A stretch of 64,000 bases of DNA from assembly GCA_963691655.1 (NCBI GenBank), contig OY829329.1:8942708-9006707 (forward strand), written 5' to 3'. The number at the start of each line of letters is the position of its first letter. Position 1 is the first letter of the stretch. Position numbers and translations under genes: made by a program. The notes below the pieces were generated by a model that was given only the letters and a program-made list of their open reading frames with translations, did not search any database and was not told the origin of the DNA. Of this stretch, positions 1 through 13,130 are shown one piece after another. The stretch is from Toxonevra muliebris. Taxonomy: Eukaryota > Arthropoda > Insecta > Diptera > Pallopteridae.

Positions 1-1
1 A

Positions 2-3000
2 TCAAATACAATCGCTAGTAAAAAGCTTGAAGCACTAGAATTACTCATAACAGTACAGAATAATTCAAGGCTCAAGGAGAAAATGAAACGAACTGCCTTG
101 CCACAAGTGAAAACTTTCCCGGTAATGATTTCGGGTGGATATCATGCACAAGTGCGACTGTACTTGCCGCCCGTACTGCGCGAAGATGAGATTACACGGT
201 ATCCCACCATATTGCATGTGTATTCTGGCCCTGGCACTCAATTGGTTACAGAGAAATGGCATCTCGACTGGAATACCTATTTAGCGGGTACTAAAGACTA
301 TATAGTTATTGAAATTGATGGGCGTGGCTCTTCTGGGCAGGGTTATCAGCTGTTGCATGAGATCTATAAACGATTGGGTACCGTTGAAGTATCCGATCAG
401 CTGGAAGTAAGCGAATATTTACGTGATAATTTACATTTCGTTGATGCTCGTCGTATGGGTGTATGGGGTTGGAGTTATGGGGGATATGCAGCTGCATTGG
501 CATTAGCGGGCACTCAATCTATATTCCAGTGTGGCATTAGTGTATCGCCGGTGACTAACTGGAAGTTGTATGGTAAGTTTGCAAACTATAAAATGTCAAT
601 CTTAAATGTAAGTGTATCAACAAAATGAATTAAGCTCGAATTTGAAAGACTTTAACGTAGATATGATCATTGTCCTATTTGTAGGTCACTACAGAAATGT
701 TTGATTTTGATTAAATGAGAATATATTCAATCAAAATATAAACTTTTTGAAGTATACTACAAATAGGCCATTGGGCATATCTGGGTTAATAACTCATACG
801 TACTTGGAAAGAGAGCGGCAATTCAATCTCTTTCTCTTAAGGCGAATTAACCGACCCATGGCAGAATAATAGAGGTAGCCGCATCTAACATGTCGCTCTC
901 ATTTTCATTTTGTACTCTTCTCTCAAATCATAAATCAAACTGTGTGCATAACGTATGTGTGTGTTTCGTGAAACGTGTGTGTATGTGTGTCGTGATTTCA
1001 ATACATATGAAAATCACTACGCTCAGCGCTCTCACTTCATAGTTAGACTCTCTCTCTTTGTTTTTTTTTATATGAAGTTTATCACTCTCTTAAATTGAGA
1101 GCCTCTACATATTATTCTGCCGCACTCTTTTTTCCTTCTTTTTTATTTGAACTTTATCGCTCTCTTAAATTGAGAGCGTAGAAACTTCATATAAAAAAAA
1201 ACGAAGAGTTCGGCATTTGGTTAATGAAATCGCCTTTATACTCTTGTATCTTCATAAACTGGAGACAAGTAAAGAATTTATTTAACACAAATTTCAACTG
1301 AATTTTCCTTCTCCAATTCCATCTTCATAGATTCTACATATGCTGAACGTTATCTGAGCTTCCCTAATGTGACTGACAACTATAAAGGCTACGAAGAGGG
1401 TGATCTCTCAAAGTATGTTGACAATTTACGTGACCGTCAATTTTTACTTGTGCATGGGACCGCCGACGATAATGTTCATGTGCAACAATCAATGGTGCTA
1501 GCGCGTGCTCTCACCAATAAAGGTGTTCTCTATAAACAGCAAATCTATCCTGATGAAGGTCACAGTTTATCGGGTGTGAAACGTCATTTATATCGTTCAA
1601 TGACTGGATTCTTTGAGGATTGTTTTAAGAAATTGGTAAGTTTGAAAGAATCCAGAATGTATATACTTTCAATTTTTTTTACTTTTCTTTAATGCATATA
1701 ACACTTTAGTATTCACCTGCTCTCTCTCTATCTCTCTTCAAAATAACTTTACTCCCATAACACACTCTCTTTATCACATTCGTTTTTTTCTTCGTTTTTG
1801 TTTTTTTTTCTCTCTCTAACATGATTTTTTAATTTAATACCACGCTCTTTTTCCTCCCCCCCAACTCTTCATCATCGTAATTTGCAGCTTGAACAGCAAC
1901 AGAGCAATCAAACTGATGGTTCAGATTTTTTGGATTTTCATAGTTTTTACACGGCGAAATAAGAAATGTTCACTTTCACGAATATATGTGAGCGTAGCAA
2001 TTTGTTTGAGTGTGCGTGCACTGGTGAAGGAGAGAGAACAAATTTACGAAAACACTTCCTCTTTCCTCTGCATCCGTTGATACACACATTCACACATACA
2101 CTGCTGCCTTCGTTTAGAGCGTACTTTGATATGCTTTATGCAAATTTTATTTAAGGTATCCTTTTTCGTTCATAATATATTGATGTCAATCGATGTTGTT
2201 GTTTTGTTCTAAATATTTAAATGTCAATGTCTCAATGTTTTGCTACATACATACATACATATGGTATATATATATTCAGTATATATTCCTTCAGTTTCCA
2301 TCAAAGTTTGTTTGTTAATAGTTATACAAAAAAGATGAAGCATTTCATAGGGTAAATGATTTAGATTTAGCATGCCAAATATGTACATCATAAAGAAGTG
2401 TATGTATATCAAAAATAGAGCCGTGAATTAAGAAGAAAAAAAAACAAATATTTTTAAAATATTTTAAACTATTATTTGAAATAAAAAAATGGCATTAACA
2501 TTTTCTTAGTTGAATAGTGTAATAGATTTTTGTAGCTTATTGCTAAAAAAAAATGAAGAAATTATATAATAAACAATTTGTCCATTGTAACAACTTCAGA
2601 GTCTCGTTCGTTTCTAATATCGTTATGGAAGTGTAGAACCCCCAAATATCTATAATTTATGTCGTCAATTAAATTTATCTAAATAATCTAAGTAATCAGC
2701 ATGAATTTTAAATCAATAAATTTTGAATTTTTAAATTCTAATATGAGATGTTGTTATAAAATTTTGTGTAAAATTATGCTTACAAATTTTCTAAGCCATT
2801 TTATTTAGCCTCTAATTGTGATTCTATTACATGCAAGCTTATAATTTCTGTTTATTATTTAAATAAATTATTGGGTTGGTGAATCAGTTTAACTTATAAT
2901 GATGATCAGAATCCAGAGAGCATAAGTTGTAAAAAACAAGAGACAAAGGAAAGACTAACTAATTATAAAATATTTATTAGCTAAACATTTAAAGAACTCT

Positions 3001-5013
3001 GTCACTAGCTAGATGTAGCTAAACCATACTCACTAGCTATTTTTCATTACAAGTAATGCAAACCCAAGCGAATTCTATGAAACACATACATACTTATATG
3101 CATAGTATATACCAGAAAATACAAAGAGAATGTACTCTCAATTTAAAACACCATAGCTGTCAACGAATTTTTATTATATGTTCACACATACAATACATGT
3201 AAGTTGTTTTTGTAATTTTTGGTCCTACTACCAAAAATTAATTCAAACCTGTGGTTGCATTTGTAACGCAATGAATTTAAACGTGTAATTTGTTTTTGTA
3301 ATTTTCAGTTCTCACTACTAAATAGAAATTCTCTACCATTTCACAGCCAATTGTTTTTGTAAAACTAATGCAGCATATTTTTGTGTGTGTATTGGTGAGA
3401 AAAGCGAAGTATTTATTCTTTATTTATTCTCTGATATACTACACTACAACGGCACACTAACGGCATTACAGAGCGAAAATTGAAAGACCATAGAATTGTT
3501 TTTGTAATATTGAGAAGAATTAAGTAAATTTACACTAACAATAAAAAAATCACATTTTTTTTCTTGGTTGCTTTCATCGTTGGGCATATTTTCAAAAGAG
3601 CAATACAAAAAATATCCCGTTATTCACGCTCAAACATTAATTGTTTGTTTTTGCTAATGAATATAATAACAACAAACAACCGGCTTGGAGAGAATACGAG
3701 AGTGGAGATCAGACGAAACACCAGCATAAATATTGTTCGTTTATTTATCATAAAGAAAGAGAGCGTTGTGTATGCGGAAACAATAACAACAAATATTTTA
3801 AACTTTAAGGCGAATTCATCGACCGAGTGCACTCCCACTCTTTTTTTAATTTTTTTTATATGAAGCTTACTCGCTGTGTGGACTCACATTTAATAACAAC
3901 AACAACAAAAAAAGAAAAAGAGCAATTAAGGAAAGCAATTAGAGATCATAGGGTAAATGGACAAGTTAGTGGCGCAGATTGAGTGAAATGTTAATCAAAT
4001 TCTAACGATATTTATCTCAAAATGTATTATATGTTTATTAAAAAAACATGTATTCAAATCACAAATATCCATAAACACTAGCGGGTCCAAGGGGAGGGCT
4101 TTTGGAGTTGAAACTATCCCTTTACCATTGAAAATCCTATACATTTTTCATCCTTAAAAGATCTTTCAAAACGAAAATGTTTCTCTGATTACAAATAAGT
4201 AAATTAACGAAAACATGTGACGATCATATAGCGATAAAAATTCATAATTGGAAATTTAGAAATCTCAATTATTTAATCCTTTGTGAGAACTTTAGACAGT
4301 ACAGATAGGGTAAAATTTCATGAGACAATTTGAGCTTAGAATGAATATAAAAATAATGATTATATTTATATAAATGTAAATGTAAATGAAATGACTTTTT
4401 TCCAACCCAATATATTATTTACAATATTTAAGAATTAATTTTATTTAAGTAATTACTATTTACATAAAATCCTTTATAAACATATATTCTGAAATACATT
4501 TTCATTTACAAATCATCATCATTAAATAAAGAGCGTTCAAAAAACTTGTGCGCTAAGGTTTTGGGCTATTAACATCCAATTTTATTTGTTCCTATTCAGT
4601 GCACAAATTTCTTGATAGACCCTTATACCAACCATTATTCATACATATATAGGTATATTTAAAACGAAACTTTATAATTTTTGATATGCTTTAAATTGTG
4701 TGTTTGTGCAGGAAAAAGGTGGTTAGAGCAAGAAGGTATCATAGAAATAACAAAAACTTAACTTATTCAAAAGTTTTGCGCTCAAAATAAACACCTTTCT
4801 CCTTTTCACCTTTCCATAAGCCTAAAAATATGTTGCTTTCTTTGAATTACATGCAATTATTCACTTTTCAGTTTCTTCTTTATTTCATATGCTAAACGGA
4901 ATGCACATATTTACATAATTATTTAACTGATGAGGGTATTTTTCTTTTTTAACTAGGTACCGCCTGAATCAAAAGCTGGCCTAGGGAATGGTGGTGATAT
5001 ACAACAGCAATAA
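2..5013 (+). CDS. Dipeptidyl peptidase IV-family serine peptidase, 3' part of gene
   Basis: C-terminal part of a prolyl-oligopeptidase (S9B, DPP4-like) enzyme, which cleaves dipeptides from N-termini at the cell surface or outside the cell. Exons read as join(2..572, 1331..1635, 4957..5013), about 310 residues; the first exon is open to the left edge, so the beta-propeller and any N-terminal anchor lie outside the window. The catalytic triad is visible: Ser in GWSYGG (codon 473-475), Asp in HGTADDNVH (codon 1465-1467) and His in DEGHSL (codon 1561-1563). The oxyanion-side VYSGPGTQ segment precedes the serine. The first splice joins TAT-G to AT, giving KLYDSTYAERY in frame; donors are GTAAGT (573) and GTAAG (1636). 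The last exon adds VPPESKAGLGNGG and ends at TAA 5011-5013. The triad argues for an active enzyme rather than an inactive DPP10/DPP6-type relative. The N-terminal class cannot be judged. An alternative last exon is listed separately. The family call is firm; the fly orthologue is not named. Confidence 0.9.
656..785. mobile_element. piggyBac-type MITE, copy 1 (TTAA-flanked), in a peptidase intron
   Basis: A 130-bp element between TTAA at 652-655 and TTAA at 786-789. Its right end (CATTGGGCATATCTGGG) and its internal GTTTGATTTTGATTAAATG match the better-preserved copy at 13371-13503. The left end is more diverged (CGTAGATATGATCATTG). TTAA target sites with ends reading CCC...GGG are the hallmark of piggyBac-superfamily insertions. 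It has no coding capacity. Confidence 0.6.
1055..1245. repeat. Fold-back repeat of the TATATGAAG / GGCGAATT family
   Basis: This intronic stretch contains T-rich TATATGAAGTTT followed by CTCTCTTAAATTGAGAG, then the same module in inverted order (TTGAGAGCGTAGAAACTTCATATAAAA), so the two halves can pair. It ends near ATCGCCTTTA. A partial copy of the other end (AAGGCGAATTAACCGACC) lies at 839-858. Related copies are at 3807, 36597, 38321, 52105 and 56650. Confidence 0.55.
1888..1962 (+). CDS. Alternative terminal exon of the dipeptidyl peptidase gene
   Basis: A second possible last exon. A pyrimidine-rich acceptor ending TTTGCAG (1881-1887) is followed in phase 0, the phase left by the donor at 1636, by 24 codons beginning LEQQQSNQTDGSDF and a TAA at 1960-1962. 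Splicing here instead of to 4957 would give a tail of similar length but unrelated sequence. Both acceptors look good and both frames stay open to an immediate stop. I infer alternative 3' ends; transcript data are needed to show which is used. Confidence 0.5.
   Translation, partial: LEQQQSNQTDGSDFLDFHSFYTAK
3801..3880. repeat. Copy of the AAGGCGAATTC short repeat
   Basis: Reads AAGGCGAATTCATCGACCG, then CACTCTTTTT and TTTTTTATATGAAGCTT. This is the same order as the family's reverse-complement copy at 36597-36686. It lies in the long last intron of the peptidase gene (1636-4956), which otherwise shows only AT-rich sequence and a diverged inverted copy of the 40580-type repeat at about 3360-3500. 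Confidence 0.5.
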
Positions 5014-6903
5014 AAATAATTAATACAATTATAAAAAAAAAGAAAAAGATAAGTATTTTTTATTAAGAGTAAACAGAAATATAACAGTTTGAATTTCTCA
5101 ATGCTCAAAACAAAAAAAAAAAAACAAAAAATAGCAAAAATATTAATGTTAAGTTATAAATAATAAATAAATAAAAACAAAATGGTGAAAGCAGTTAAAC
5201 AGCATTAAAAAAAAATAAATCCCATAAAACAATTAAGCCCAACAATGAACACACTTAAAAAAAAAAACTGGAGATACTAAAAATAAATATGGTTGTGAAT
5301 TAAAACAGCACCAGCGGCAGCAAACAATAGCACATAAAAATATGCAACAAAAAATGCAATAATATTTGAAATACACAGTTACCCAGCATACCTATAAATA
5401 AATATGGCGGCGACCATGTGCATAAAAAACTGCAATTTATTTGTTGTGTAAAAAAACTTCATTTAAAATTTGTGTTAAGCACAACAACAAAAACAAAAAA
5501 GGAAAAAAAAAATTTAATTGAAAATCAAATAAATTGTGGAAACATAAATCAAACACGCCATAGCAGGAAAGTACCAAAAAGTAGCAAATTCAAATAAAAA
5601 AATTAAATCAAAAATAAAATTAAATTAAATGCCAATTTAACAAAAAGTTATGATAGACAAAAAAATTAAACATGTAAGTAGCCATTCAAACTAGAAGCTT
5701 TATAAATTTCTTAATAAAAATTAAAAACTTTATTCAATTTATTTTTTGTTTTGTTTTTTTGCTTTTGCGAATAGAAAATATTTTTAATTAATCTTAAGTA
5801 CATAACTAAGCAAAACAACATAGCAAACTTATTGTAAAAATATTGTATAAATTTACAATAGTGTAAGCGTTAAAGTACATTTCTAAATAATAATAAAAAG
5901 TAGAGTAGTGTGAATCTAAAAATTAATTATTAATAAAAACCAAAGAAAATTAGTGCTCAAAATTAGCTGCGATATTTAACCTGTTAAATTTTTTAATTTT
6001 TAATAATTTATATATTACCTAAAAGTATGCAAGTAATTATGAGTTATTGGGGATATAAGAAATTAGCCATTATGAGTTTTTAAAAACAGTGAATTCATTT
6101 ATGCTCTTTAGTTAAGTATATTGCCTTATAATGCCGACGAGAGCTTTAAGCCCTTCACACATTTCAGCGAAGGTGTGTGAGAATAATTTGTTGTTGTGTA
6201 TAAAATGTTACGAAGCATTTCGCCGTAGCTGCTCAATTGAGCGAAAATGTCAAAGAGATGGTTTCTGATATTTTGCGTATAGATTCTGAGAATTGTCAAA
6301 AAATCTCCCACACACATACACACATTGAAATTTGTCATTGTGTATTTGTATATGCAATTAAGCATGTATGAGTGAGCGAAATTGAACTAGTTGAAATTTG
6401 TTATATGTAACGAGTTCGCTGAGCACGCTCTCGTCGAAAAAACTCATTTACACATTTCACGTTGAAAAAAAACTCGACTCATATTTTCGCTGAAGAAGTC
6501 GAAAGTTTCTCTTCTTTTTTTTCTGTACATCAGCAATTTACTCTCAAAGAAATGGCGATAATGTTCTCACACATATGTAAACTTCGCCTTATAATAAATA
6601 AAATGCGAGTACAAAATCCTGCGAGTTCTTGAGACCTAAGCAGATCTCTCAAGATAAGGTGAGTAAGAAAACTAGAGAGCGCTGTGATACGAAATTTCAT
6701 CTCACTTTTTTTTCATTTATTTCATCTTATCGTGTGGTAGTCTGCTTTTACTCACATCAATTTGTGGACGATTTTTCTAACAGATTTTCTGTTTGTTGGA
6801 GAGGGAGAGAAGACGGACGATTATACAAAAATTTTTGAAGTTTGCCTTTTGCCAGTTTTACATCTCTATTCCATTCATGTAAAATGAATAATAAAGAAGC
6901 ATA

Positions 6904-7133
6904 TCGATGGTCATACATTGACCCCTCGTGAGTACTTTTTCGCCACTTTTGGAAGACAAGACAATAACGCAATAAATGTCTATGAACAATATATAAAAAT
7001 AAAATCAAAATAAAAAAAAATAATTCAATTTTACATATTCTTTATGTACATTTTATGCTTTTTTGTCGTCTCTTCCAAAAGTGGTGAAAAACTACATACT
7101 ATCGATGATCATACGTCAACGTATGATCACCGA
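6904..7133. mobile_element. Tc1/mariner-type MITE, copy 1 (TA-flanked)
   Basis: A 230-bp palindromic element flanked by TA at 6902-6903 and 7134-7135. It begins TCGATGGTCATACATTGACC and its sub-terminal CACTTTTGGAAGACAAGA is repeated inverted near the right end as TCTTCCAAAAGTGGTG. The right terminus is locally rearranged: GATCATACGTCAACGTATGATC forms its own small palindrome. The second copy at 24843-25102 keeps clean ends. Too short to code; presumably mobilised by a transposase elsewhere. Confidence 0.75.
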
Positions 7134-7984
7134 TATAGAAATACAAAATCGGTTGATTGAAATTGTTGTGTATAAAAGAGAATACGAAAAAATCGTTGAG
7201 AAAAATCGTCTAAAAAACGGTGTATATAAAAGCAGACGTACTCTAGTTTCAGCGGACCTTTAGCGACAGATCGATTTTACTATGATTTCTACTGTTCACC
7301 TGTCTACTAATGTGTTAGTATTGAATATCACTTTTTCAATTAATTTATTCATAACCACGTAGTCGAGTCACAACTGGATGTTTATGACTGAAAAGACTCT
7401 GGAAAGTGAGCAATGAAACTAACAAAAGTTAAAAATTTAAGAATTACAACCACAAAATTATGATAACCACGTTACTTTTACTCTTTGACGAAGATTTTTA
7501 TTCTAATCGTGGCTTTTTTGTTGGTATTTTTGATCTGTATGCATCTAAGCTCTCAGTAGGATGTAAATTTATTAAATTTATCTTCTATTCGTTATGTTAT
7601 AAACACAAGCGACAGGCTTGCGACTGCATCTGTAAGAAATCAGTATACACACATTTTAATGAAACTGCAAAATTTGATAACTACACGACTACATGACTCC
7701 ATTTGCAGTTGCAAATCTACTTCTAATTTAACAACAACAAAATAAAAAAAGAGAGAAGTGAGAGCAGAAATAAAAAACTGAAAAAGAAGAATGAAGAAAA
7801 GAAAATTGAGTTTTGAAATTCAACAGATGTTGTTGCTGTTGCAGTCGTGCCTCGACTAGCAACTCCAATTGAGAGTGTTTGCAGTTTCAATTATGCATGT
7901 AGTTCTCTATGTGGTTATAAGATTAAGAGTGCAGTTACTTGGTGTGCTTGTAATCTTTCTCTCTTCTTTGCGCTCTTTTCTGGT

Positions 7985-8130
7985 AAAGGCTACCTATACA
8001 TGCATACTGATTGACTGAATTGTGAATGAAAATGAGCTCTGTGTATGTGAAATTTCTTATGCTCTTGTATGCGTGTGCTAGTCTTGGACTCACTCTGATT
8101 CATGCTCACATAATTTCTATGCAACAACAA
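7985..8130. repeat. Interspersed repeat, also at 11990-12130
   Basis: Contains GAAAATGAGCTCTGTGTATGTGAAATTTCTTATGCTC, which recurs with substitutions about 4 kb downstream (GAAATGAGCTCTGTACGTGTGAAATTTTTTACGCTC). Function and class are unknown. Confidence 0.45.
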
Positions 8131-10004
8131 CAACGTGTATACGAATTTCTTCTCTCTTTTTGGTTTCATACATATAGAATATTATTTTGTTTTTGATCAT
8201 GAGATAGTGTATTAAACAAAGAGCAGTCACTCGCTCTCTCCGGGCTCAATTGTGAATCGGTCTATGTATAGGTAATTTCAAAATTTCAAAAGAGTAGATA
8301 AATTAAAATATTGGCAGAGAGCGAGAGAGAGAGAGAGCATATCTCACGATTTATTCTCAGTTGTTGTTGTACCTAAATACCTTTTTTTATAAATTTTAAA
8401 CAATAAATTTTAATCAAAATAACAGTAAAATCCTCTCAATACGCAAAGTAGAATTGCCTACTCAGTTGAAACGAACTGTATACACATGACTGTGTACTTT
8501 TCACAAGGTATGTAAAAACGATGCCATCAAATCATTTGAAAGATGAAATTAATGCTCTAAGAATAATTAATTTTTAATTTTCTCTTTTGTAAAGCAATCA
8601 GTTGTATGTTTCTATTATTATACTTATTATTATTTAATTTTCTACTTTTTTAGTTTCATCTTTAGAAGTTTTAAGCAATAAAATAAGTAAGAGAACATGA
8701 TGATGAAACGCATAAATTTCATAAAAGTGAAAGTAAAACTCAAAAGTGTTGTTAAAAATTAATTTGACGTGACATAATCAAAAGAATTTTATTACTTACA
8801 ACAACAAAATGAAATGAAAAGCTTTTATTCGTTGTTTTTACAGTTGTTGTTGTTGTTTGTGTGGATTTAGCAGTCAATGTTGGTATTTCATGATAATGAA
8901 ATTAAATGTTTTATAATACCAACGTGTTTTTGCTTTGCTGTAAAATATCAGGAAAGTAAATCTAAATGGGTTTTTTTTATGTCATTTTTAATGTTCAACA
9001 AAATGACAAAATGACAGCTAATTAAAAATTATATAATAAAATTTAACAATGGCATGCATTAAGGCAGACATATGTATTGGTAAAGATGCATACATTCATA
9101 CATACATACATTAGTAATGAAAATTTTATTTTGCCTGTGTTAATGCATAAAATTTGCAATGTCGTTACAAACATATTCACACATACACACAAAATCCCTT
9201 TGCTTAAATATGCCGTCAGACAAAGAAATAAAAATAACTGTAAAAAAAAACATTTCAACAACCAAAAAAAAAACGAAAAAGGACGAAAATATACATATAT
9301 AGAATTAATCACGCATTAATAAATTTATGGTTGTTATTTATTTTTATTTGTTTTTTACAAATTCGAAATGTAAAAAGTAAAAAAAAAAATATATAGGGAG
9401 TGTCTGCATAACTTTTGCCGCCTGTGTATAGCAAACGAACAAGCAAATAAAAATTCACATTCATCTACCTACATTCATACATATATACAAAAACACCAAC
9501 ACGCTCTAATGCTCACTGGAGCATTTGCTGCAAATAAAATTAAATTTTATTTAATGGTAATGCATGCCAGCAGACAGGTAAGCAACTAGACTACTTGAAA
9601 ATTTATGTCGTTTAAAAAATGAAGCGCTTCAAAGTATGCAACCATAATTTTTCGAGTGACATTTTGAACCTTTTCGTTTCTTGTTAGCTTCTTTTTTTTG
9701 CGCTTTTGAAGCAAACAAAATTGCACTTTTTTTATGAGCAAAGCAAAACAAAAACACAATTCTATAGAATATTTTTTGAATTAAAAATGAAATGAACATA
9801 AAATCGTCATCATGCTGTAAGTACATTACTTGCCATCAGCGTGCGCCTAAGGTTAGGCAAGTAAAGTTTGTTTTTCTGCTACATATATTTTTTATAAAAT
9901 TTTTTTTAAATTTTTTTTTCCAACGTTTTGTCACTTACAAAAGGTGTTTGTATAAGCTGGCTTATTTGATATTAGCCTTTGCTATGTCATTCATGTGGTT
10001 TTAT

Positions 10005-10113
10005 CTGTGTGTGTGTGTGTGTGTGTTGGTAATATTTGTAAAAGTTATGAGAAAGCTTAAATAAAAAGGCTGTAAAAAGGTTATTAAAATTGAGTGAGTG
10101 AGTGAGTGAGTGA
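10005..10113. repeat. Two microsatellites: (TG)n and (TGAG)n
   Basis: About eleven TG units at 10005-10027, and TGAG repeated about five times at 10091-10113. A run of 25 T follows at 10461-10485. Confidence 0.85.
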
Positions 10114-11989
10114 CTGAAGAATGAAAGTGAAAGTGTAAGAATAAAAAACAAAAACAAATGAAGATTGCTCAGTTGAAAGGTTTTTATGTTTAGAGTAAAT
10201 TACTTATTAAAGTATACTTTTAGGTGGGATGTGTTTAATCAGAAGTTGGAAGAAGTGTGAGCAGTCCTTAAATGATTTTCATTTATTTCAACATATCTTT
10301 TTCTATATTTACTAATTAGTTTAGAATCATTCTTAAGAAAGTACTTATTGATAATACAATGTTTTTAAATTTTATTTGTCGAGCTTGACATGTAGTTTAA
10401 ATTCATATTCTGAGTAATTTTGCGTTGTTAGTTTTTTTAGATTACTAAATTTAAAATTAATTTTTTTTTTTTTTTTTTTTTTTTTGTAAATTTCGTTGTA
10501 GGACTGAACTAAAAAAAGTCTAAAAATCAGTGAAAATAGAAATCCCAAAAAGCCTGTCATCGCAATCTCGTTCTAATAGAAAATTCACGAAATTAGAAAA
10601 CATTGGCCGATTTTTATAAATTTCAACTTAGCTTATTCACACTTAAAATACTTTTTGAAATAATTTAAATTATTTTTATTTCTTGCATATTTATCGAGGT
10701 TTTCCTGTACACATTTTAATGAACTTTTAATTGGTGCTATAATGCATATGCTTTCAATTATGCAAAGAGAGAGTGAGATATGATGATGTAGCTATAAATG
10801 ATTGCATACTTTTAGGTAAGAATAACTAATGGCAATTTAATTGTACGTAATATTTAAAATTGCTTATATTGAAATAAATAATAAAAATAATAACAAAAAA
10901 ATTCCAAGTAATCAATACGCCAAACTAGCGCAACTTTTAGTTAATCGAAAATCATTAAATTTTTCAATATTCGAGAAAGTTTTTAGTCATATTTTCAATG
11001 AAACTATGCTTTTTTTGTAAGATAAAGCTGATGGTATATTCTTGGTTGAGATTATATACTCTTGAGTCTTTGAGTCAAGTTTTTTAAATTTATCAAATAA
11101 TTCAATTCATTACTTATATTAATATATAAGCAACAGTTTTTGGCATAATCTGGGCAAGTTTTTCAGTCCCAGTTAAACACGTGCGAGTTTAAACCTAGTT
11201 TCAACTTTCAAAAATCATTTGAAGTTGTATTCAAACTACCAACGTCAATAGTTTTAAACAGTGACGGCCTAAAGTGCACTACATTTATTAAAAAAAAAAG
11301 CTTTAAACTTTTTAGTATGTAGGTGAGAGGAGTGTACATTGGTCCCGGTATCAATTTCCGTTAAAATAGTAAACATGCCAGGAAATTATATTTTTCTATG
11401 AAGCTTTCAATACTTGCTTTTCCATAGATGGCTCGGATTAAGTAACAATTATCTCTTTTCATCTTGACTTGCAATAGAAATCTTTTGAAGAGTAAAAATT
11501 GCCTAAGAAAAAGCTTTTCAATTAGCTACCAGTTTTCTTATTTCCTTCCCCTACTTAAAAAAAAAAAAAATCTTTCCGAATTTTTCTAGTACATGAAAAA
11601 ACTAAAATCCGAACCAAGTTACACTATTCTCTCCTATACGATTGGTGTGCTTTGCAAAAGAAAAATGATTTAGTATTGCTGTCTCTTTTTTTCACACATA
11701 TTTCAATTCTTCATATATTTAAAGCAGAGATTCTCTCTTTATTGCCTATACCAAAGAGCAAAGCAACAACACTTTCATATGATTTGTTAATACACATTGG
11801 CGGCAGTTATTTTCAACATAGATATTGTTGTTGTCTAATGTATAATTTCGATTTAATAAAGTTTATATGTATTGGTGTTTGCACTTCCATAAGAAACTTT
11901 TGGGCACCCCTAATTTAAAGCTTTTTGAAGCACTAATACATATGCAAATTTTCAATGGTTTGGAACAGCGGTTACCACCTATACATACA

Positions 11990-12130
11990 CAATGATCGAT
12001 TGAGCACTCTTTCTATGGAAATGAGCTCTGTACGTGTGAAATTTTTTACGCTCATTTGCCTGCGTGTAAGTCTTTGGCGTACGTTGGTCCGAACACACAC
12101 ACAATTAAATTTTGTGCCTGTGTTATCGCT
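11990..12130. repeat. Interspersed repeat, second copy
   Basis: Diverged direct copy of the sequence at 7985-8130. A 140-codon open frame crosses it on the minus strand, but the shared repeat explains that frame better than a gene does. Confidence 0.45.
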
Positions 12131-13130
12131 GAGAGAACTCGTTACGAAAGAGAATTCTCTGCATGCCGTACTCTGTGAAAATTTTGATGAAAGGAATTTG
12201 CTCTTCTTCTCAATTTGTATTAAACATTCTCTCAGTGCATTCAACATCGACTCAATGCTTTTGCTATGAACGTTCGCTAACATTAGTGTGAAAGCACAAC
12301 AGCTATTGCCGTATACATGTGAAAGCACGAGAGAGAAAATGTACAAAAGTGTCCAGGGGTTGGATAGCACAGGAGAGTTTTCAAAAACCGTCACTGTTTT
12401 AAACCAAGTTTAAGCTCATGCTAAAAATCTTGAAGACCAAAACCAAACAAAAATCTTATGAATAAATCAGCTACCTTATTTTTGCATGTAAAATAAATTC
12501 ATTTATTACGTTTGAATAAAGTAATAAAAATGGTAGATATAAAAATTTAAGCAATTTGCATTCGCATATTCATAGAAAATTTAAAATTCCTATATAATTT
12601 TATTAATTTAATATATGAAAAATACTATTAAGGATATTTTTCTTATCCGTTATTAATTTTATTCGTTTTTTTTAATCAAATCTACAATTATACAAGTTTT
12701 TGCTTTAAATTCTAAGGACCAACTATATGTTAAATTAGAAAAAAAAGAGTTAATAATAATATTAAAAATTATTCCACATTTTATGAATTGAATACCATAT
12801 TTACATACCTACATAATAAACATTAAGAATTCATAAATACTAGTAGTTAACTTATAAATATAATAAAATTATGTAGAAATTATAGAGTCCAAATTCGATT
12901 GTAGCCTTAAGATGAAATACTCATGCTCAGTAATAATTAGAATCAAATTAAAAAAAAATTACTGCTTCTAACTCTAGTTTAAAAAAAAGTTCTGAAAAAG
13001 CTTTTTTTTTTAAAAAAAAAATATATGAATGCGTACATTGTACGCAAGAGATTTGATGTGCAAGCAGTTAAGCTAATAGAATTCCATGTACACAAACTCA
13101 CACACACACACACACATGTATATACATAAT

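Larger units (their letters stand above)
573..1330 (+). other. Peptidase intron filled with small transposon remnants
   Basis: Intron with GTAAGT donor at 573 and CTTCATAG acceptor ending 1330. Apart from the MITE at 656-785 and the fold-back repeat at 1055-1245 it contains TG-rich simple sequence (about 950-1000). I see no exon in it. Confidence 0.6.

Noticed and set aside
11972..12394. A 140-codon open frame on the minus strand
   Set aside because: It overlaps an interspersed repeat shared with 7985-8130 and has no recognisable domain, splice context or homologue-like composition.
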